From contig CAMECH010000001.1 of NCBI GenBank assembly GCA_945913015.1, positions 62,001-126,000 of the forward strand: 64,000 nt of DNA, read 5' to 3'. How positions within the stretch are numbered: position 1 is the first letter of the stretch; the number at the start of each line of letters is the position of its first letter. The notes under the pieces were generated by a model. It did no database searches and was not told where the DNA came from. It was given only the letters and a program-made list of their open reading frames with translations. Position numbers and translations under genes: made by a program. Shown here in pieces: positions 1 through 8,709 of the stretch. The stretch is from an uncultured Bacteroides sp. (GTDB lineage Bacteria; Bacillota; Clostridia; Lachnospirales; Lachnospiraceae).

Positions 1-1227
1 CAATTCTTCCGGTATTCCAAGCATCGAATACACAAATCCGCTGTAAAAATCCACATTGGCACATACAGGCTTAAGAAGCTTTCTCTTCTGCGCGATTATC
101 GCACCTGCTGTCTGTTCTACAAGATTGTAAAGCTCAAATTCTTTCTGCAAGCCCTTTTCTTCCGAAAGACTCTTGGCATATTCCTTAAGAATTACGGCAC
201 GCGGGTCAGAATCCGTATATACCGCATGGCCCATTCCATATACCAGCCCCGAATGGTCAAATGCTTCTTTATCAAGTATCTTTGTCAGGTATGCCTTTAT
301 CTCATCGACATTGCTCCAGTCGGAGACATTTGCCTTTATATCCTCGAACATCTTCTGGACTTTAAGGTTGGCACCACCGTGTCTTGGTCCCTTAAGTGAT
401 GCAATTCCTGCAACAATTGCTGAATATGTATCTGTTCCGCTTGAAGTTACAACATGAGTGGTAAATGTTGAGTTGTTACCGCCGCCATGTTCAGCATGAA
501 GAATAAGTGCAACATCAAGCACCTTTGCTTCAAGCTCTGTAAACTGCCCATCATTGCGCAGCATATACAAAATATTCTGTGCTGTTGAAAAATCCTTCCG
601 CGGATTTCTAATAATCATATTCTGATCCAGTTTAAAATGTCCGTACGCCTGATATGAATATGCAGCAATAAGCGGCATCTTCGCAATCATCTGCAATGAC
701 TGACGCAACACATTGGACACTGATATATCATCAGGATTGTCATCGTATGAATAAAGGTTGAGAATACTCTTCATCATTGAATTCATGAGGTTTGCACTAG
801 GCGCTTTCATAATTACGTCACGTATGAAATTACCTGACAGCTCACTTAAGTCAGCGAGTATTCCGATAAAGCTTTTAAGCTCCTTTCTGGTCGGCAGTGC
901 GCCAAAGAGAAGCAGGTATGTAACTTCTTCAAATCCATAAAAGCTGTCACGGCTGCCGTCTATCAGCTTCTGAACATTATATCCCTGATAGTAAAGGTTG
1001 CCATCCATAGGTACCTTTTTCCCGTCAACCATTTTGCTTCCGACAACATCGGATATCTCCGTAAGTCCCGTCACAACGCCATTGCCATTGCTGTCTCTAA
1101 GCCCTCTTTTTACATCATATTTTGTGTATAATGAGACATCAAACGCGCTTGATTTCATGCAGCATTCCACGAGTTCTTCAAACTCTGCATCGTGCCGTGT
1201 TATCTCCATCATTGATTTATTATCCAT
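1..1227 (-). CDS. gltA: Citrate synthase, 3' end cut by window
   Basis: The reading frame is open from the ATG at 1227 to the window edge, giving 409 codons with no stop, so only the last residues are missing. The protein is a citrate (or 2-methylcitrate) synthase, which condenses oxaloacetate with acetyl-CoA in the cytoplasm. All three catalytic positions of the family are visible: His in HAEHGGGNNSTF, His in GMGHAVY and Asp in NVDFYSG close to the visible end. A good ribosome site (AAAGGAGGG) lies upstream of the start. An N-terminal extension before the conserved core is typical of the Clostridial form. In a fermenting Lachnospiraceae it most likely feeds glutamate synthesis rather than a full cycle. 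Whether it prefers propionyl-CoA cannot be judged from sequence. Confidence 0.93.
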   Translation of the reverse strand, partial: MDNKSMMEITRHDAEFEELVECCMKSSAFDVSLYTKYDVKRGLRDSNGNGVVTGLTEISDVVGSKMVDGKKVPMDGNLYYQGYNVQKLIDGSRDSFYGFEEVTYLLLFGALPTRKELKSFIGILADLSELSGNFIRDVIMKAPSANLMNSMMKSILNLYSYDDNPDDISVSNVLRQSLQMIAKMPLIAAYSYQAYGHFKLDQNMIIRNPRKDFSTAQNILYMLRNDGQFTELEAKVLDVALILHAEHGGGNNSTFTTHVVTSSGTDTYSAIVAGIASLKGPRHGGANLKVQKMFEDIKANVSDWSNVDEIKAYLTKILDKEAFDHSGLVYGMGHAVYTDSDPRAVILKEYAKSLSEEKGLQKEFELYNLVEQTAGAIIAQKRKLLKPVCANVDFYSGFVYSMLGIPEEL

Positions 1228-1257
1228 GGCAACAGCCCTCCTTTAGCATTTTACAAA

Positions 1258-1352
1258 AACACCATCAACAAAGGCTTCAATTCCCCATTGATGGCGCTTA
1301 ATGCTACTATTTTAACCTATCGTCAAAAAAAACACAACATTTGAATGAAATT
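1258..1352 (-). promoter_or_regulatory. Promoter and leader hairpin of citrate synthase
   Basis: On the minus strand a TTGTGT element, 17 bases and TAAAAT form a plausible sigma-A promoter just upstream of a leader. In the leader, CCATCAA and TTGATGG can pair across a loop of about 19 bases and are followed by a short T run (GTTTTTG), so the leader could form a weak terminator or attenuator. The promoter is seen in the sequence; attenuation is inference. Confidence 0.4.
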
Positions 1353-1456
1353 TTATTAATAAATTAAACTTATTAGTATTTTTACCTTTGATTATTAATC
1401 ACTTTTTGTATTTTCGGCTAATAAACGCAAGTCTTTTGCCGATTTTATCGCAAAAA

Positions 1457-4030
1457 CTACAGCTTAACTGCTTTATCTCTAATTCCGGCATTGACATTTC
1501 TATATATTTCTGCCTGCTCTTTTGAAAGAAGCGGTCTGTCATTATTTACCTTAAATCCTGCGCCATAGGTGTTATACTCGGCAAATCTTGCATTTTTGAA
1601 GGAATTACCACTCATGTCACCATACCCCGCATCTGCCACCACAGAACTCATATAGCAGTCAAGAAACACCGTATTGGCTGATGCACCCCACGGCCGCGCC
1701 AGTCTGTATGCGCCCGGTGCAATCCCGGCTTCTTCATAAAATCTGCATTTGTTAAATATAAGTCCAAACGGCACATCCTTGTATGTCCTTGCTGCCGTAA
1801 AACAGCCTTCCTCCTTATGTGGTGTATATCTTGCCACAATATCACAGTCCTCAAACACCGCTGTACCGGAACCATATATAAAATCCACGTTGCCTGTAAT
1901 ATAACATTTCTTAAAATACTGTCTTGTAACTGCCTTCCCGTCCGGAACAGCATCCATAAGCAGTGTATCCTGAAAGCCAAACAGCTCCGTATTAATTACG
2001 GTTACATTGTCCGCAACTATTGCAAGTGCATCTGCCTGCTGGTCATTGCCGTTGGTATAGGCATACGTATTCTCAATATGTATATTTTCAAGCATAAAAT
2101 TCTCCGCCGTGTAATCCACAAATACCACATTTCTGTCCAGCATACATGTAGCGCTTCCCTCCGCCACTGCTGCTGAATAACAGATAACCGTCTTTTGTGA
2201 ATCTTCGCCCAAAATGCTTATATCAGGCTTTGAAACCACAACTCTCTCGTTATAAATACCATTCTTCACAAAAATCACAGTGCCATTCTGCTTATCGGCA
2301 CAAACAGCCGCAAGCGCAGCATTAATCGAAGAATATACAGGGACTTCCGAAAACTCCACGCCGTTATCTCCGGTATATCCTGCATCCACAAGAATATCAT
2401 AATGGGGATTTCTCACAAAATTAAATGCTTTGCGCGATTTTAATCCTGCTGTATTTGTAAAAATCACTTCGATATCATTTCTCCCGGGACTAAGCTCACC
2501 TTCAAGCCTGATTTCCTCACCATTAAGACATTGGCACTTCCCGCTTTCCGCACCGTTGATAATTAGCGTACATACTCCGTTTGTATTAAAATGGCCTGTT
2601 ATGAAGAAATTTTTGTCAAATAGAGTGTCATTGCTCTTATTCGTTATAACAAATGTATCTGCCTCACTGCCCGCAAGAAATTCTCCCGAATGTCCCGATG
2701 TGCGCAGTGCCTGCATTGCCTCGCACGGATTGCTTGAGTTTGTTGCATTACGCGTGACAACATAATAGTAGACCGGAATCTCCGCTTCCGGAAAATCTGT
2801 ATATGTAACACTTTCGTCAGACTGCATAATTTTGTCTTTATTTATTGTCGTTATGCACTCATATTCCCTTGCAGACGTTATTCTCCTGTAAATATCGTAA
2901 CAGTCTGCATCTTTAGTCCGGTTAAACTCCAGTTTAACGTATCCGGCATCCCCTTTTACTTTAAGCTTCACACTCTCAAGCGGTTTTATGTAGCGTACGC
3001 TTCCCGAAACGCATGCCGCATCAGAACTCTCAAGTCTTCCTGTTCTTGCATAAACCTTAAATGTATATGTTCCATCGTCCGCCGGTTTGTAGTGGTATGC
3101 CTCAGTTCTTGATGTTCCGGCAAATTCGTACTCACCGCCGTTTTTTGAAACAAGTACAATATATTTACAGCCTCCGATTTTCTTATCTGCCGTCCACTCG
3201 ATATTAATTGAACATCTGTCCTCTGATATCTGTGTCTTTGTAATTTTATTTACTACTGGCACACCATCTGTTGGACTATAGTAATCATTCTGGTCATATA
3301 CAATAAATCCTTCACTGTCAATAAGCTTAAGATTTGCAATATCAGCCTCAACGCCCGAAAATGCCATTCCGTAATGCACGCACTTTCCTTCCTGTATGCT
3401 CTCATACACCTGGCTTAAATTAAAGCTGTTGTCATCCTCTGATATAAGCTTCTCTCCAAAAGCATCTTCCACCTGAAGAAATGAACTGTTTTTCTTTTTT
3501 GTATATTTTATTGTAAATGTGCTGCCTGTAAACTTGTCCTTCTCAATCGCTGCTGTCTTTGGATTGCCGCATGCACCAAGTTCATGAGCATTATTATATG
3601 TATGCTGAAACACACAGTTTTTCTGTCCGTGTGCCACTTCACAATGCATTCTGCATCCCTTTACCGCATCAAACTGCCCCACTGCAATTCCCTGCTTATC
3701 CGTGCCGGCATCCACAGACTTTAATGTTATGTCAACCGATATTGTATAGTCCCCCTCAAGTGCAGGAAATAAGAGGTAATCACAACCTATATCTTCACGT
3801 ATGTTACCTCTGATACCGCCTACTGTATTCCTTACAGACAATACATTGCCTCTTACTTCACTTACAAATGCCGTGTCAACCGGATAGTTGCCGCTGTAGT
3901 CCGCACTTGATGAAAATGTCGGAACCAGCCTGCCGGTTTGTGGGTCACTTATGACCTTTTTCACAGTAGCATAGTCTTCTTCATATACCGATATTATTCT
4001 TTTGCCTAATTGTATAGTTTTATTTTCCAT
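1457..4030 (-). CDS. Multidomain pectinesterase (CE8-type) without signal peptide
   Basis: Predicted 857-residue protein. The C-terminal part from about residue 545 is a right-handed beta-helix pectin methylesterase: GIYNERV near 593, FQDTLL near 686, VDFIYGSG near 715 and RPWG near 780 match the family's catalytic Asp pair and Arg. It would remove methyl esters from homogalacturonan. Before it lie a roughly 250-residue beta-rich module and two fibronectin-III-like units (about 258-350 and 353-440), then another Ig-like stretch. I chose the ATG at 4030 because AATGAGGATTAGT gives a good ribosome site; the longer start at 4072 only adds sequence belonging to a dispersed repeat. Neither start provides a hydrophobic signal peptide, so the enzyme appears cytoplasmic, which is unusual for CE8 but would suit imported oligogalacturonides. 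Monocistronic, divergent from the GGDEF gene. Confidence 0.88.
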   Translation of the reverse strand: MENKTIQLGKRIISVYEEDYATVKKVISDPQTGRLVPTFSSSADYSGNYPVDTAFVSEVRGNVLSVRNTVGGIRGNIREDIGCDYLLFPALEGDYTISVDITLKSVDAGTDKQGIAVGQFDAVKGCRMHCEVAHGQKNCVFQHTYNNAHELGACGNPKTAAIEKDKFTGSTFTIKYTKKKNSSFLQVEDAFGEKLISEDDNSFNLSQVYESIQEGKCVHYGMAFSGVEADIANLKLIDSEGFIVYDQNDYYSPTDGVPVVNKITKTQISEDRCSINIEWTADKKIGGCKYIVLVSKNGGEYEFAGTSRTEAYHYKPADDGTYTFKVYARTGRLESSDAACVSGSVRYIKPLESVKLKVKGDAGYVKLEFNRTKDADCYDIYRRITSAREYECITTINKDKIMQSDESVTYTDFPEAEIPVYYYVVTRNATNSSNPCEAMQALRTSGHSGEFLAGSEADTFVITNKSNDTLFDKNFFITGHFNTNGVCTLIINGAESGKCQCLNGEEIRLEGELSPGRNDIEVIFTNTAGLKSRKAFNFVRNPHYDILVDAGYTGDNGVEFSEVPVYSSINAALAAVCADKQNGTVIFVKNGIYNERVVVSKPDISILGEDSQKTVICYSAAVAEGSATCMLDRNVVFVDYTAENFMLENIHIENTYAYTNGNDQQADALAIVADNVTVINTELFGFQDTLLMDAVPDGKAVTRQYFKKCYITGNVDFIYGSGTAVFEDCDIVARYTPHKEEGCFTAARTYKDVPFGLIFNKCRFYEEAGIAPGAYRLARPWGASANTVFLDCYMSSVVADAGYGDMSGNSFKNARFAEYNTYGAGFKVNNDRPLLSKEQAEIYRNVNAGIRDKAVKL

Positions 4031-4312
4031 ACTAATCCTCATTTCAATAAGATTTTTCACACTAAGCTCCATTTTGCAGATACTTCATGTATTCGTCCGC
4101 TTTGCATATTTTTATTATACAGCACTCTCAGCCTGTTATCAGCAAAAAATATTGCGATATTTAAGAATCACAAATCAATATTTTTAGCATTGTTAAATTA
4201 TATTGAAACTCATACAATTATTTTGTAAAATATAAATAATTAAATGTTTATTTCTAATTTATTATACCATAAATAGCCTATCTATTCATTTATTAAGGCG
4301 GAGGGTTTGCTA

Positions 4313-5968
4313 ATGAAGAAACATTTTATCAAAATAAGTCTTTTATTTACAATTATTTTTTCAATATGTCTATGTCGTACCGTTTTTGCTGACTCCACAG
4401 AATTTGATGAAAAGCGGGTTCTTTTTATCAGCTCCTATTCCTATGCATGGGACACGGTTCAGATTCAGATTGAAGGAATCAAAGAAGGCATCGGAGAAGA
4501 TATTGTCCTTGATTACGAATTTATGGATACCAAGCGTTTTCCTGACGAAGAGAGCCTTAGCGTCTTTTACGAAGGCTTAAAGTATCGTCTTGAAAGGCTT
4601 GAGCCATACGATGCAATTATAATCGGAGATGATGCCGCTCTTAATTTTGCCATGCAGTACCGTGATGAGCTTTTTGAGGGAATTCCTATTATATTTGAAG
4701 GAATTAATAATGAAGAATATGCAATTGAAGTTTCCAAAGACCCTTTAATTACAGGAGTTTTGGAAAAGCTTTCCTTTGAAAAAAATATTAACTTTGCGCT
4801 GACTCTTTATCCCGATGCCACACAGGTAATCAGCATTCTGGATAATTCTGTAACCGGTATTGCTGAGCGGAAATCATTTTATAAAAATGCTGAAGCCTTT
4901 CCAAATTTAACTTTTACAGAAATCAATACTTCTGAATTAACAACCGAAGAACTGATTAAAGCTTTTTCATCCATAGAAAAAAACAGTATTCTTATATATA
5001 TTGTCATGACTGAGGATGCCAGCGGTCAAAAATATACCAGCCGTCAGTCCATTCATTTAGTTTCGCAATACTCTAGCGTTCCGGCATTGCGCATGGTATC
5101 CGGTGGCATTGGTGATGGTCTTTTAGGCGGAAATATTGTTTCTATGGAGCTTTCCGGCAAAATTGCCGCTGAGATTGCAACCGAAATTGTTAACGGCAAA
5201 AATCCTGCCGATTACGACATTATTATTAACAGCCCGAATGTTTACTGTGTTGATGAAAATGTCATGCGCAAGTATAATCTGAATTTATCACTGATTCCGA
5301 AGGATGCCGTTATAATCAACCACCGGCCTTCGTTCTTTGTGAGGAACAAAGAGGTCCTTATTCCCGGAATTATTATTTTGATTCTATTAGTTACCATAAT
5401 TTTTCTTCTTTTCAGAAAAAACAGGCAACAACGTGCATTAACCGGATACCTTGAAGAAAACGCACACGAACTTGAGAAGTCATCCCTGCAGGATTTCCTT
5501 ACTAAAATTCCGAATCGTACCAAGTTATATGACGATTTGACCGAATTAATAATAAGGAACTCTGTATGTTCCATATTCATTTTTGACATTGACGGATTTA
5601 AGCAGATTAATGACACCTACGGACATTCAGTAGGCGATGATGTTTTAAAGGAAGTAGGAAGACGCCTTAACAGCATCGCGGATAGCAATTTTACCCCTTA
5701 CAGGCTCGCAGGCGATGAATTCATATGCATTTTAAGAAATAACTTTGAAGATCAGATTGAATCATATGCCCATAAATGTATGGATTTATTTGAACCGGAA
5801 TTTAAGCTTGGTAAAATTAACATTCCTATAAAAATCAGTTTAGGAATATCCGTGTATCCTGATGATGCCAGTGATATGGCAAATCTTTTGGATTATGCCG
5901 ATCAGGCAATGTACACAGTAAAGAAAAACGGCAAAAACTCCTATCAGAGATATTGCAACATCAAATAA
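4313..5968 (+). CDS. Membrane GGDEF protein with ABC-type substrate-binding sensor domain
   Basis: 551 residues from the ATG at 4313, chosen because GGCGGAGGG lies eight bases upstream; the in-frame TTG at 4307 overlaps that site. A signal peptide (residues 1-25) precedes an extracytoplasmic domain of about 310 residues resembling ABC_sub_bind solute-binding proteins (VLFISSYSYAWDTV at its start). One transmembrane helix lies near 347-367, followed by a GGDEF domain with DIDGFKQINDTYGHSVGDD and the active-site motif AGDEF near residue 466, an accepted variant of GGDEF. The protein probably makes cyclic di-GMP in response to a bound extracellular ligand. No RxxD inhibitory site stands out before the motif. 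The HD-GYP protein near 56 kb could be part of the opposite, degrading, activity. Confidence 0.88.
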   Translation: MKKHFIKISLLFTIIFSICLCRTVFADSTEFDEKRVLFISSYSYAWDTVQIQIEGIKEGIGEDIVLDYEFMDTKRFPDEESLSVFYEGLKYRLERLEPYDAIIIGDDAALNFAMQYRDELFEGIPIIFEGINNEEYAIEVSKDPLITGVLEKLSFEKNINFALTLYPDATQVISILDNSVTGIAERKSFYKNAEAFPNLTFTEINTSELTTEELIKAFSSIEKNSILIYIVMTEDASGQKYTSRQSIHLVSQYSSVPALRMVSGGIGDGLLGGNIVSMELSGKIAAEIATEIVNGKNPADYDIIINSPNVYCVDENVMRKYNLNLSLIPKDAVIINHRPSFFVRNKEVLIPGIIILILLVTIIFLLFRKNRQQRALTGYLEENAHELEKSSLQDFLTKIPNRTKLYDDLTELIIRNSVCSIFIFDIDGFKQINDTYGHSVGDDVLKEVGRRLNSIADSNFTPYRLAGDEFICILRNNFEDQIESYAHKCMDLFEPEFKLGKINIPIKISLGISVYPDDASDMANLLDYADQAMYTVKKNGKNSYQRYCNIK

Positions 5969-5971
5969 TTT

Positions 5972-6015
5972 AAAAAATGGGTGTGACAGAAAATCATCTG
6001 CCACACCCATTTTTT
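5972..6015. terminator. Bidirectional intrinsic terminator
   Basis: ATGGGTGTG and CACACCCAT form a long stem extended by CAG/CTG pairs, flanked by A6 on the left and T6 on the right. It can end the GGDEF gene on the plus strand and the convergent secreted-protein gene on the minus strand. Confidence 0.9.
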
Positions 6016-6048
6016 CACAGGATACATTTCTGCTTCATATATAAATCC

Positions 6049-6915
6049 TTATGGCATTGGATAATCCTGATAAACCAATGCATATGTTGTTGACTTAGGA
6101 GCATTGTACCACAAAAATCCTTCAGGTGTTGTAAATACAGGACTTGAGTAAATAGCACCATTGTACTCATACAACATTGTATATATTCTTAACACTGATA
6201 TGTTTGTGTTAAATGCCTCAAGCGGAACAACCATTATTAAATTGAGTGGTGAATTCGGATTGAGAACCTTAGTTGTAACGCCCAGTCCCATTCTCTTGTA
6301 AAGATTGATGTCATAGTATTGAACCAAAGTTCTTCCGTTGAGCGCATTGGCAAACAATTGTTTCTGTGCCTCTGTAACTGTAAGGGCAGCATTCTTAACC
6401 TCCATCGTAATCGTGAGATTAATGCCCTTGTCAACCTGATTCCACTCATCTGTTGTTGTTACTGAATACTTTAAATTAGTCGGGCTGTTTGTAGGAACCG
6501 CAATCGGAGTATTCTCACCTAAAACCATTTTCCATGAAACATAGCCGGCAGGCATACTTCCAATGTTATAAGAATGTTTAACAATCTCGCTGCCTTCCAT
6601 AGTTCCCCTTGAAATGGCAATTGCCTGAATCGTGCAGTTTGTGGCAATCGCTATCGGGCCTGTGTACAAATCCCATGCATCTCTTGAAAATGGTGTTGTG
6701 TCATCCGCAATGTAGTAAATGTCCGTGTAAGGCGTTGAACATGTGATTGTCAGTGCAAATGCTGTGTCATAATATCCTCCCACAACACTAAAAACAGGAT
6801 TTTCAACTCTCTCTGCCGCCTTTGTTGTCTTAATATTTCCGGCAGACATTACTGCAACTGTCACAATTGTCAAAACAACTGATAAAAGCTTAGAAAAAAA
6901 TTTTTTCTTGTTCAT
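6049..6915 (-). CDS. Secreted protein with chitobiase C-terminal-like domain
   Basis: 288 residues with a clear signal peptide (KKKFFSKLLSVVLTIVTVAV, cleavage likely after TTKA). Residues about 40-115 resemble the CHB_HEX_C_1 domain found at the ends of surface glycosidases (spacing of FSVVGGYYDTAFALTITCS and YTGPIAIATNCTIQAIAIS). The rest has no family I recognise. It has a strong ribosome site (CGGAGGTGAAGTT) and stands alone, convergent with the GGDEF gene. It carries no catalytic motif and no lipobox or sortase signal, so it is probably a freely secreted or wall-associated binding protein. Function unknown. Confidence 0.75.
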   Translation of the reverse strand: MNKKKFFSKLLSVVLTIVTVAVMSAGNIKTTKAAERVENPVFSVVGGYYDTAFALTITCSTPYTDIYYIADDTTPFSRDAWDLYTGPIAIATNCTIQAIAISRGTMEGSEIVKHSYNIGSMPAGYVSWKMVLGENTPIAVPTNSPTNLKYSVTTTDEWNQVDKGINLTITMEVKNAALTVTEAQKQLFANALNGRTLVQYYDINLYKRMGLGVTTKVLNPNSPLNLIMVVPLEAFNTNISVLRIYTMLYEYNGAIYSSPVFTTPEGFLWYNAPKSTTYALVYQDYPMP

Positions 6916-7066
6916 AACTTCACCTCCGTGTTATTTTACGATAAACATGACTTTATTATCTATTTATTATACATTTGTTGTCAATTTATGTCAATTTCAT
7001 CTCTTTACCCTGTTGCTATTTGGCTTAAGCGTCATGCTGATTATTTGGGGAAAGCGGTAAAATTCT

Positions 7067-7198
7067 TTGACATATTCATTGTATAGTGCTAATATGATTA
7101 TAGAAAGGGCGCTACCGATAGACGGTTAGTCCAAGTAAATTTAGTAGACAAAAATTGCCGCTTCAGTTTACCAGACGTGGGCGGCTATTTTTGTGTCT
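7067..7198 (+). ncRNA. Strong promoter and small RNA, candidate type I antitoxin
   Basis: TTGACA at 7067-7072, a 17-base spacer and TAATAT at 7090-7095 form an almost ideal sigma-A promoter. The transcript would start near 7102, holds no credible reading frame and ends at a hairpin (AAAAAT-GCCGC paired with GCGGC-ATTTTT, 7147-7195). The hairpin works in both directions. On the opposite strand a short hydrophobic frame ends inside it (next entry). This convergent layout with a shared terminator is that of Fst/par-type type I toxin-antitoxin loci, so the RNA is probably the antisense antitoxin. That role is inference. Confidence 0.5.
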
Positions 7199-7274
7199 TG
7201 TGGCTTCCGATGGTATATCCAAGTCCGAAAGAGGTCAGACATAAGCTGATAACTGCAATTTCATTTGTACTTAA
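7185..7274 (-). pseudogene. Decayed short hydrophobic toxin (start codon lost)
   Basis: The minus strand has an open frame of 29 codons that reads STNEIAVISLCLTSFGLGY and then TIGSHKTQK before TAG at 7185-7187. A single hydrophobic helix followed by a short polar, basic tail is the shape of type I holin-like toxins. An AGGA sits at the right distance, but the codon at the start position is TTA rather than TTG or ATG and a TGA lies just upstream. A weak promoter (TTGCGA, 16 bases, TATAGA) lies upstream on the same strand. It is best read as an inactivated toxin facing its still well-promoted antisense RNA. An unannotated live toxin with unusual initiation is the alternative. Confidence 0.4.
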
Positions 7275-7365
7275 TCATATTCCTATTATTAAAAAATATG
7301 TTGTTTAACTCTATAGTAAGCCTTGCTTTAATCGCAAGTACAAGAATCACTGTACAAAAAATGAT

Positions 7366-7412
7366 TAAAAATAAAAAAGAGGAACAAGCACACAGTGCTC
7401 ATTCCTCTGAAA
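7366..7412 (-). terminator. Rubrerythrin terminator
   Basis: On the minus strand GAGGAA..GAGCAC pairs with GTGCTTGTTCCTC and is followed by TTTTTTATTTTT. It lies about 25 bases beyond the rubrerythrin stop. Confidence 0.85.
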
Positions 7413-7436
7413 ATGCTTATATTATACAGTTTCTGA

Positions 7437-7976
7437 TTAACCGAAGTATCTCTTAAGAAGTCCCTCGAATGCCTTGCCGTGTCTAGCCTCGTCACGAGCC
7501 ATCTCATGAACTGTATCATGGATTGCATCAAGGTTAGCAGCCTTTGCTCTCTTAGCAAGGTCAGTCTTACCTGCTGTTGCACCATTCTCAGCTGCAACAC
7601 GGAGCTCAAGATTCTTCTTTGTGCTGTCTGTTACAACCTCACCAAGAAGCTCTGCAAACTTAGCTGCATGCTCTGCTTCTTCGTAAGCAGCCTTCTCATA
7701 GTAAAGACCGATTTCAGGATATCCCTCTCTGTGAGCAACTCTTGCCATTGCAAGATACATACCAACCTCTGAGCACTCACCATTAAAGTTAGCTCTGAGG
7801 TCTGCGATAATATCCTCGCTTACGCCCTTAGCTACGCCTACAGAATGTTCTGCTGCCCAAACCATTCCTTCTGCCTGAGCCTCAAACTTGTCTGCCGGTG
7901 CATGGCAGATTGGGCACTCAGCCGGAGCCTCATCACCTTCATGTACATATCCGCATACCTTACATACATACTTCAT
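7437..7976 (-). CDS. rbr: Reverse rubrerythrin (peroxide reductase)
   Basis: 179 residues from the ATG at 7976, which follows TAAGGAGGATTTTGTA. The N-terminus is a rubredoxin-like iron site with two CxxC pairs (YVCKVCGY and ECPICH), followed by a four-helix ferritin-like di-iron domain with ExxH-type ligands ([45 protein letters not shown]). Rubredoxin domain first is the hallmark of reverse rubrerythrins of Clostridia, which reduce hydrogen peroxide to water using NADH-derived electrons in the cytoplasm. The gene follows the PerR-like repressor by 84 bases and has its own promoter with a perfect Per-box-like palindrome. Induction by peroxide is expected. Confidence 0.93.
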   Translation of the reverse strand: MKYVCKVCGYVHEGDEAPAECPICHAPADKFEAQAEGMVWAAEHSVGVAKGVSEDIIADLRANFNGECSEVGMYLAMARVAHREGYPEIGLYYEKAAYEEAEHAAKFAELLGEVVTDSTKKNLELRVAAENGATAGKTDLAKRAKAANLDAIHDTVHEMARDEARHGKAFEGLLKRYFG

Positions 7977-7992
7977 TACAAAATCCTCCTTA

Positions 7993-8042
7993 ATTATATA
8001 AAATATTAAATTGCTTTTCAAAAACAGTAATGATTACTGTTT
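7993..8042 (-). promoter_or_regulatory. Rubrerythrin promoter with Per-box-like operator
   Basis: On the minus strand TTGAAA, 17 bases and TATAAT form a promoter (7993-8021). Directly upstream, 8022-8042 is a perfect 10-1-10 inverted repeat whose core TAATGATTA matches the core of the PerR box (TAATNATTA). Repression by the adjacent PerR-like protein is inferred. Confidence 0.7.
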
Positions 8043-8060
8043 ATCAACATGATTAATTTA

Positions 8061-8498
8061 TCATTTTTTATCATTAATGTCAATATATATTTTTGATTTA
8101 TTTTTCTTTTTTATACAGCTTGGACAAATTCCCCTGAAAAATAATTTATGTTCCTGTATTTCTCCGTCAAATCCGTCCATCACCATCCGGTCCAGTGCCT
8201 TAAGCTTACCGGCATCAAAGTTGAATAAATCAATTATAGCCCCGCACTCGGCACACTCAAAATGATAATGCGGGCTTACATCTCCGTCGAAATGTACCGA
8301 GCCGTCATTGCACGGTACTTTTACTGCATGTCCCAGGTCAACCAGAAGTGTCAGATTGCGATATACCGTGCCCAGGCTGATTTTGGGGAATTCTTTTCGC
8401 ACATTTTCATATATGACCTCAGCAGTCGGATGATCTTTACGGCTCATGAGAAATGTAAGTATTGCATCCCTCTGTCTGCTATGTTTTATAACCGCCAT
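8061..8498 (-). CDS. perR: Fur-family peroxide-sensing repressor, PerR-like
   Basis: 145 residues. The N-terminal half is a winged helix (SRQRDAILTFLMSRKDHPTAEVIYENV, then LGTVYRNLTLLVDLG), the standard Fur-family DNA-binding domain. The C-terminal half carries the regulatory metal site (HFDGD and SPHYHF) and two CxxC pairs (CAECG and CPSC) for structural zinc. Spacing of HFDG and HYHF fits PerR better than Fur or Zur. The gene lies directly upstream of rubrerythrin and has a Per-box-like site over its own start region, so it is probably self-regulated. The exact metal and signal are inference; PerR is the simplest assignment given the neighbour. Confidence 0.85.
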   Translation of the reverse strand: MAVIKHSRQRDAILTFLMSRKDHPTAEVIYENVRKEFPKISLGTVYRNLTLLVDLGHAVKVPCNDGSVHFDGDVSPHYHFECAECGAIIDLFNFDAGKLKALDRMVMDGFDGEIQEHKLFFRGICPSCIKKKNKSKIYIDINDKK

Positions 8499-8518
8499 AC
8501 TCGACCTCTTTTCTATAT

Positions 8519-8572
8519 AAATGATAATGGTTACTGTTATTTAATTTTATATAAAATAAACATAAAAGTCAA
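8519..8572 (-). promoter_or_regulatory. perR promoter with imperfect Per box
   Basis: On the minus strand TTGACT, a 17-base spacer and TAAAAT (8544-8572) form a promoter. Just downstream of the -10, around 8519-8540, the core TAATGGTTA differs by one base from the perfect operator at rubrerythrin. A weaker autoregulatory site is likely. Confidence 0.6.
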
Positions 8573-8629
8573 TTAGTTTTTACTATTACCGCTTTGGCGT
8601 CAAAATAAAATTTTTTATTTAAAATTATA

Positions 8630-8658
8630 TTGTGTTTTATTTTTTCTTATACTATTAT
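8630..8658 (+). promoter_or_regulatory. Promoter of the M18 aminopeptidase
   Basis: TTGTGT, a 17-base spacer and TATTAT lie about 50 bases before the start codon of the aminopeptidase gene. Confidence 0.5.
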
Positions 8659-8709
8659 ATAGCTGAAATAAACTATACTTGTTTGTGCAACTCCTGAATC
8701 GAGGTTATT

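Noticed and set aside
7265-7456. Plus-strand 63-residue frame beside rubrerythrin
   Set aside because: It starts at TTG with no ribosome site, runs through the rubrerythrin terminator and overlaps that gene's end; it is an accidental frame.
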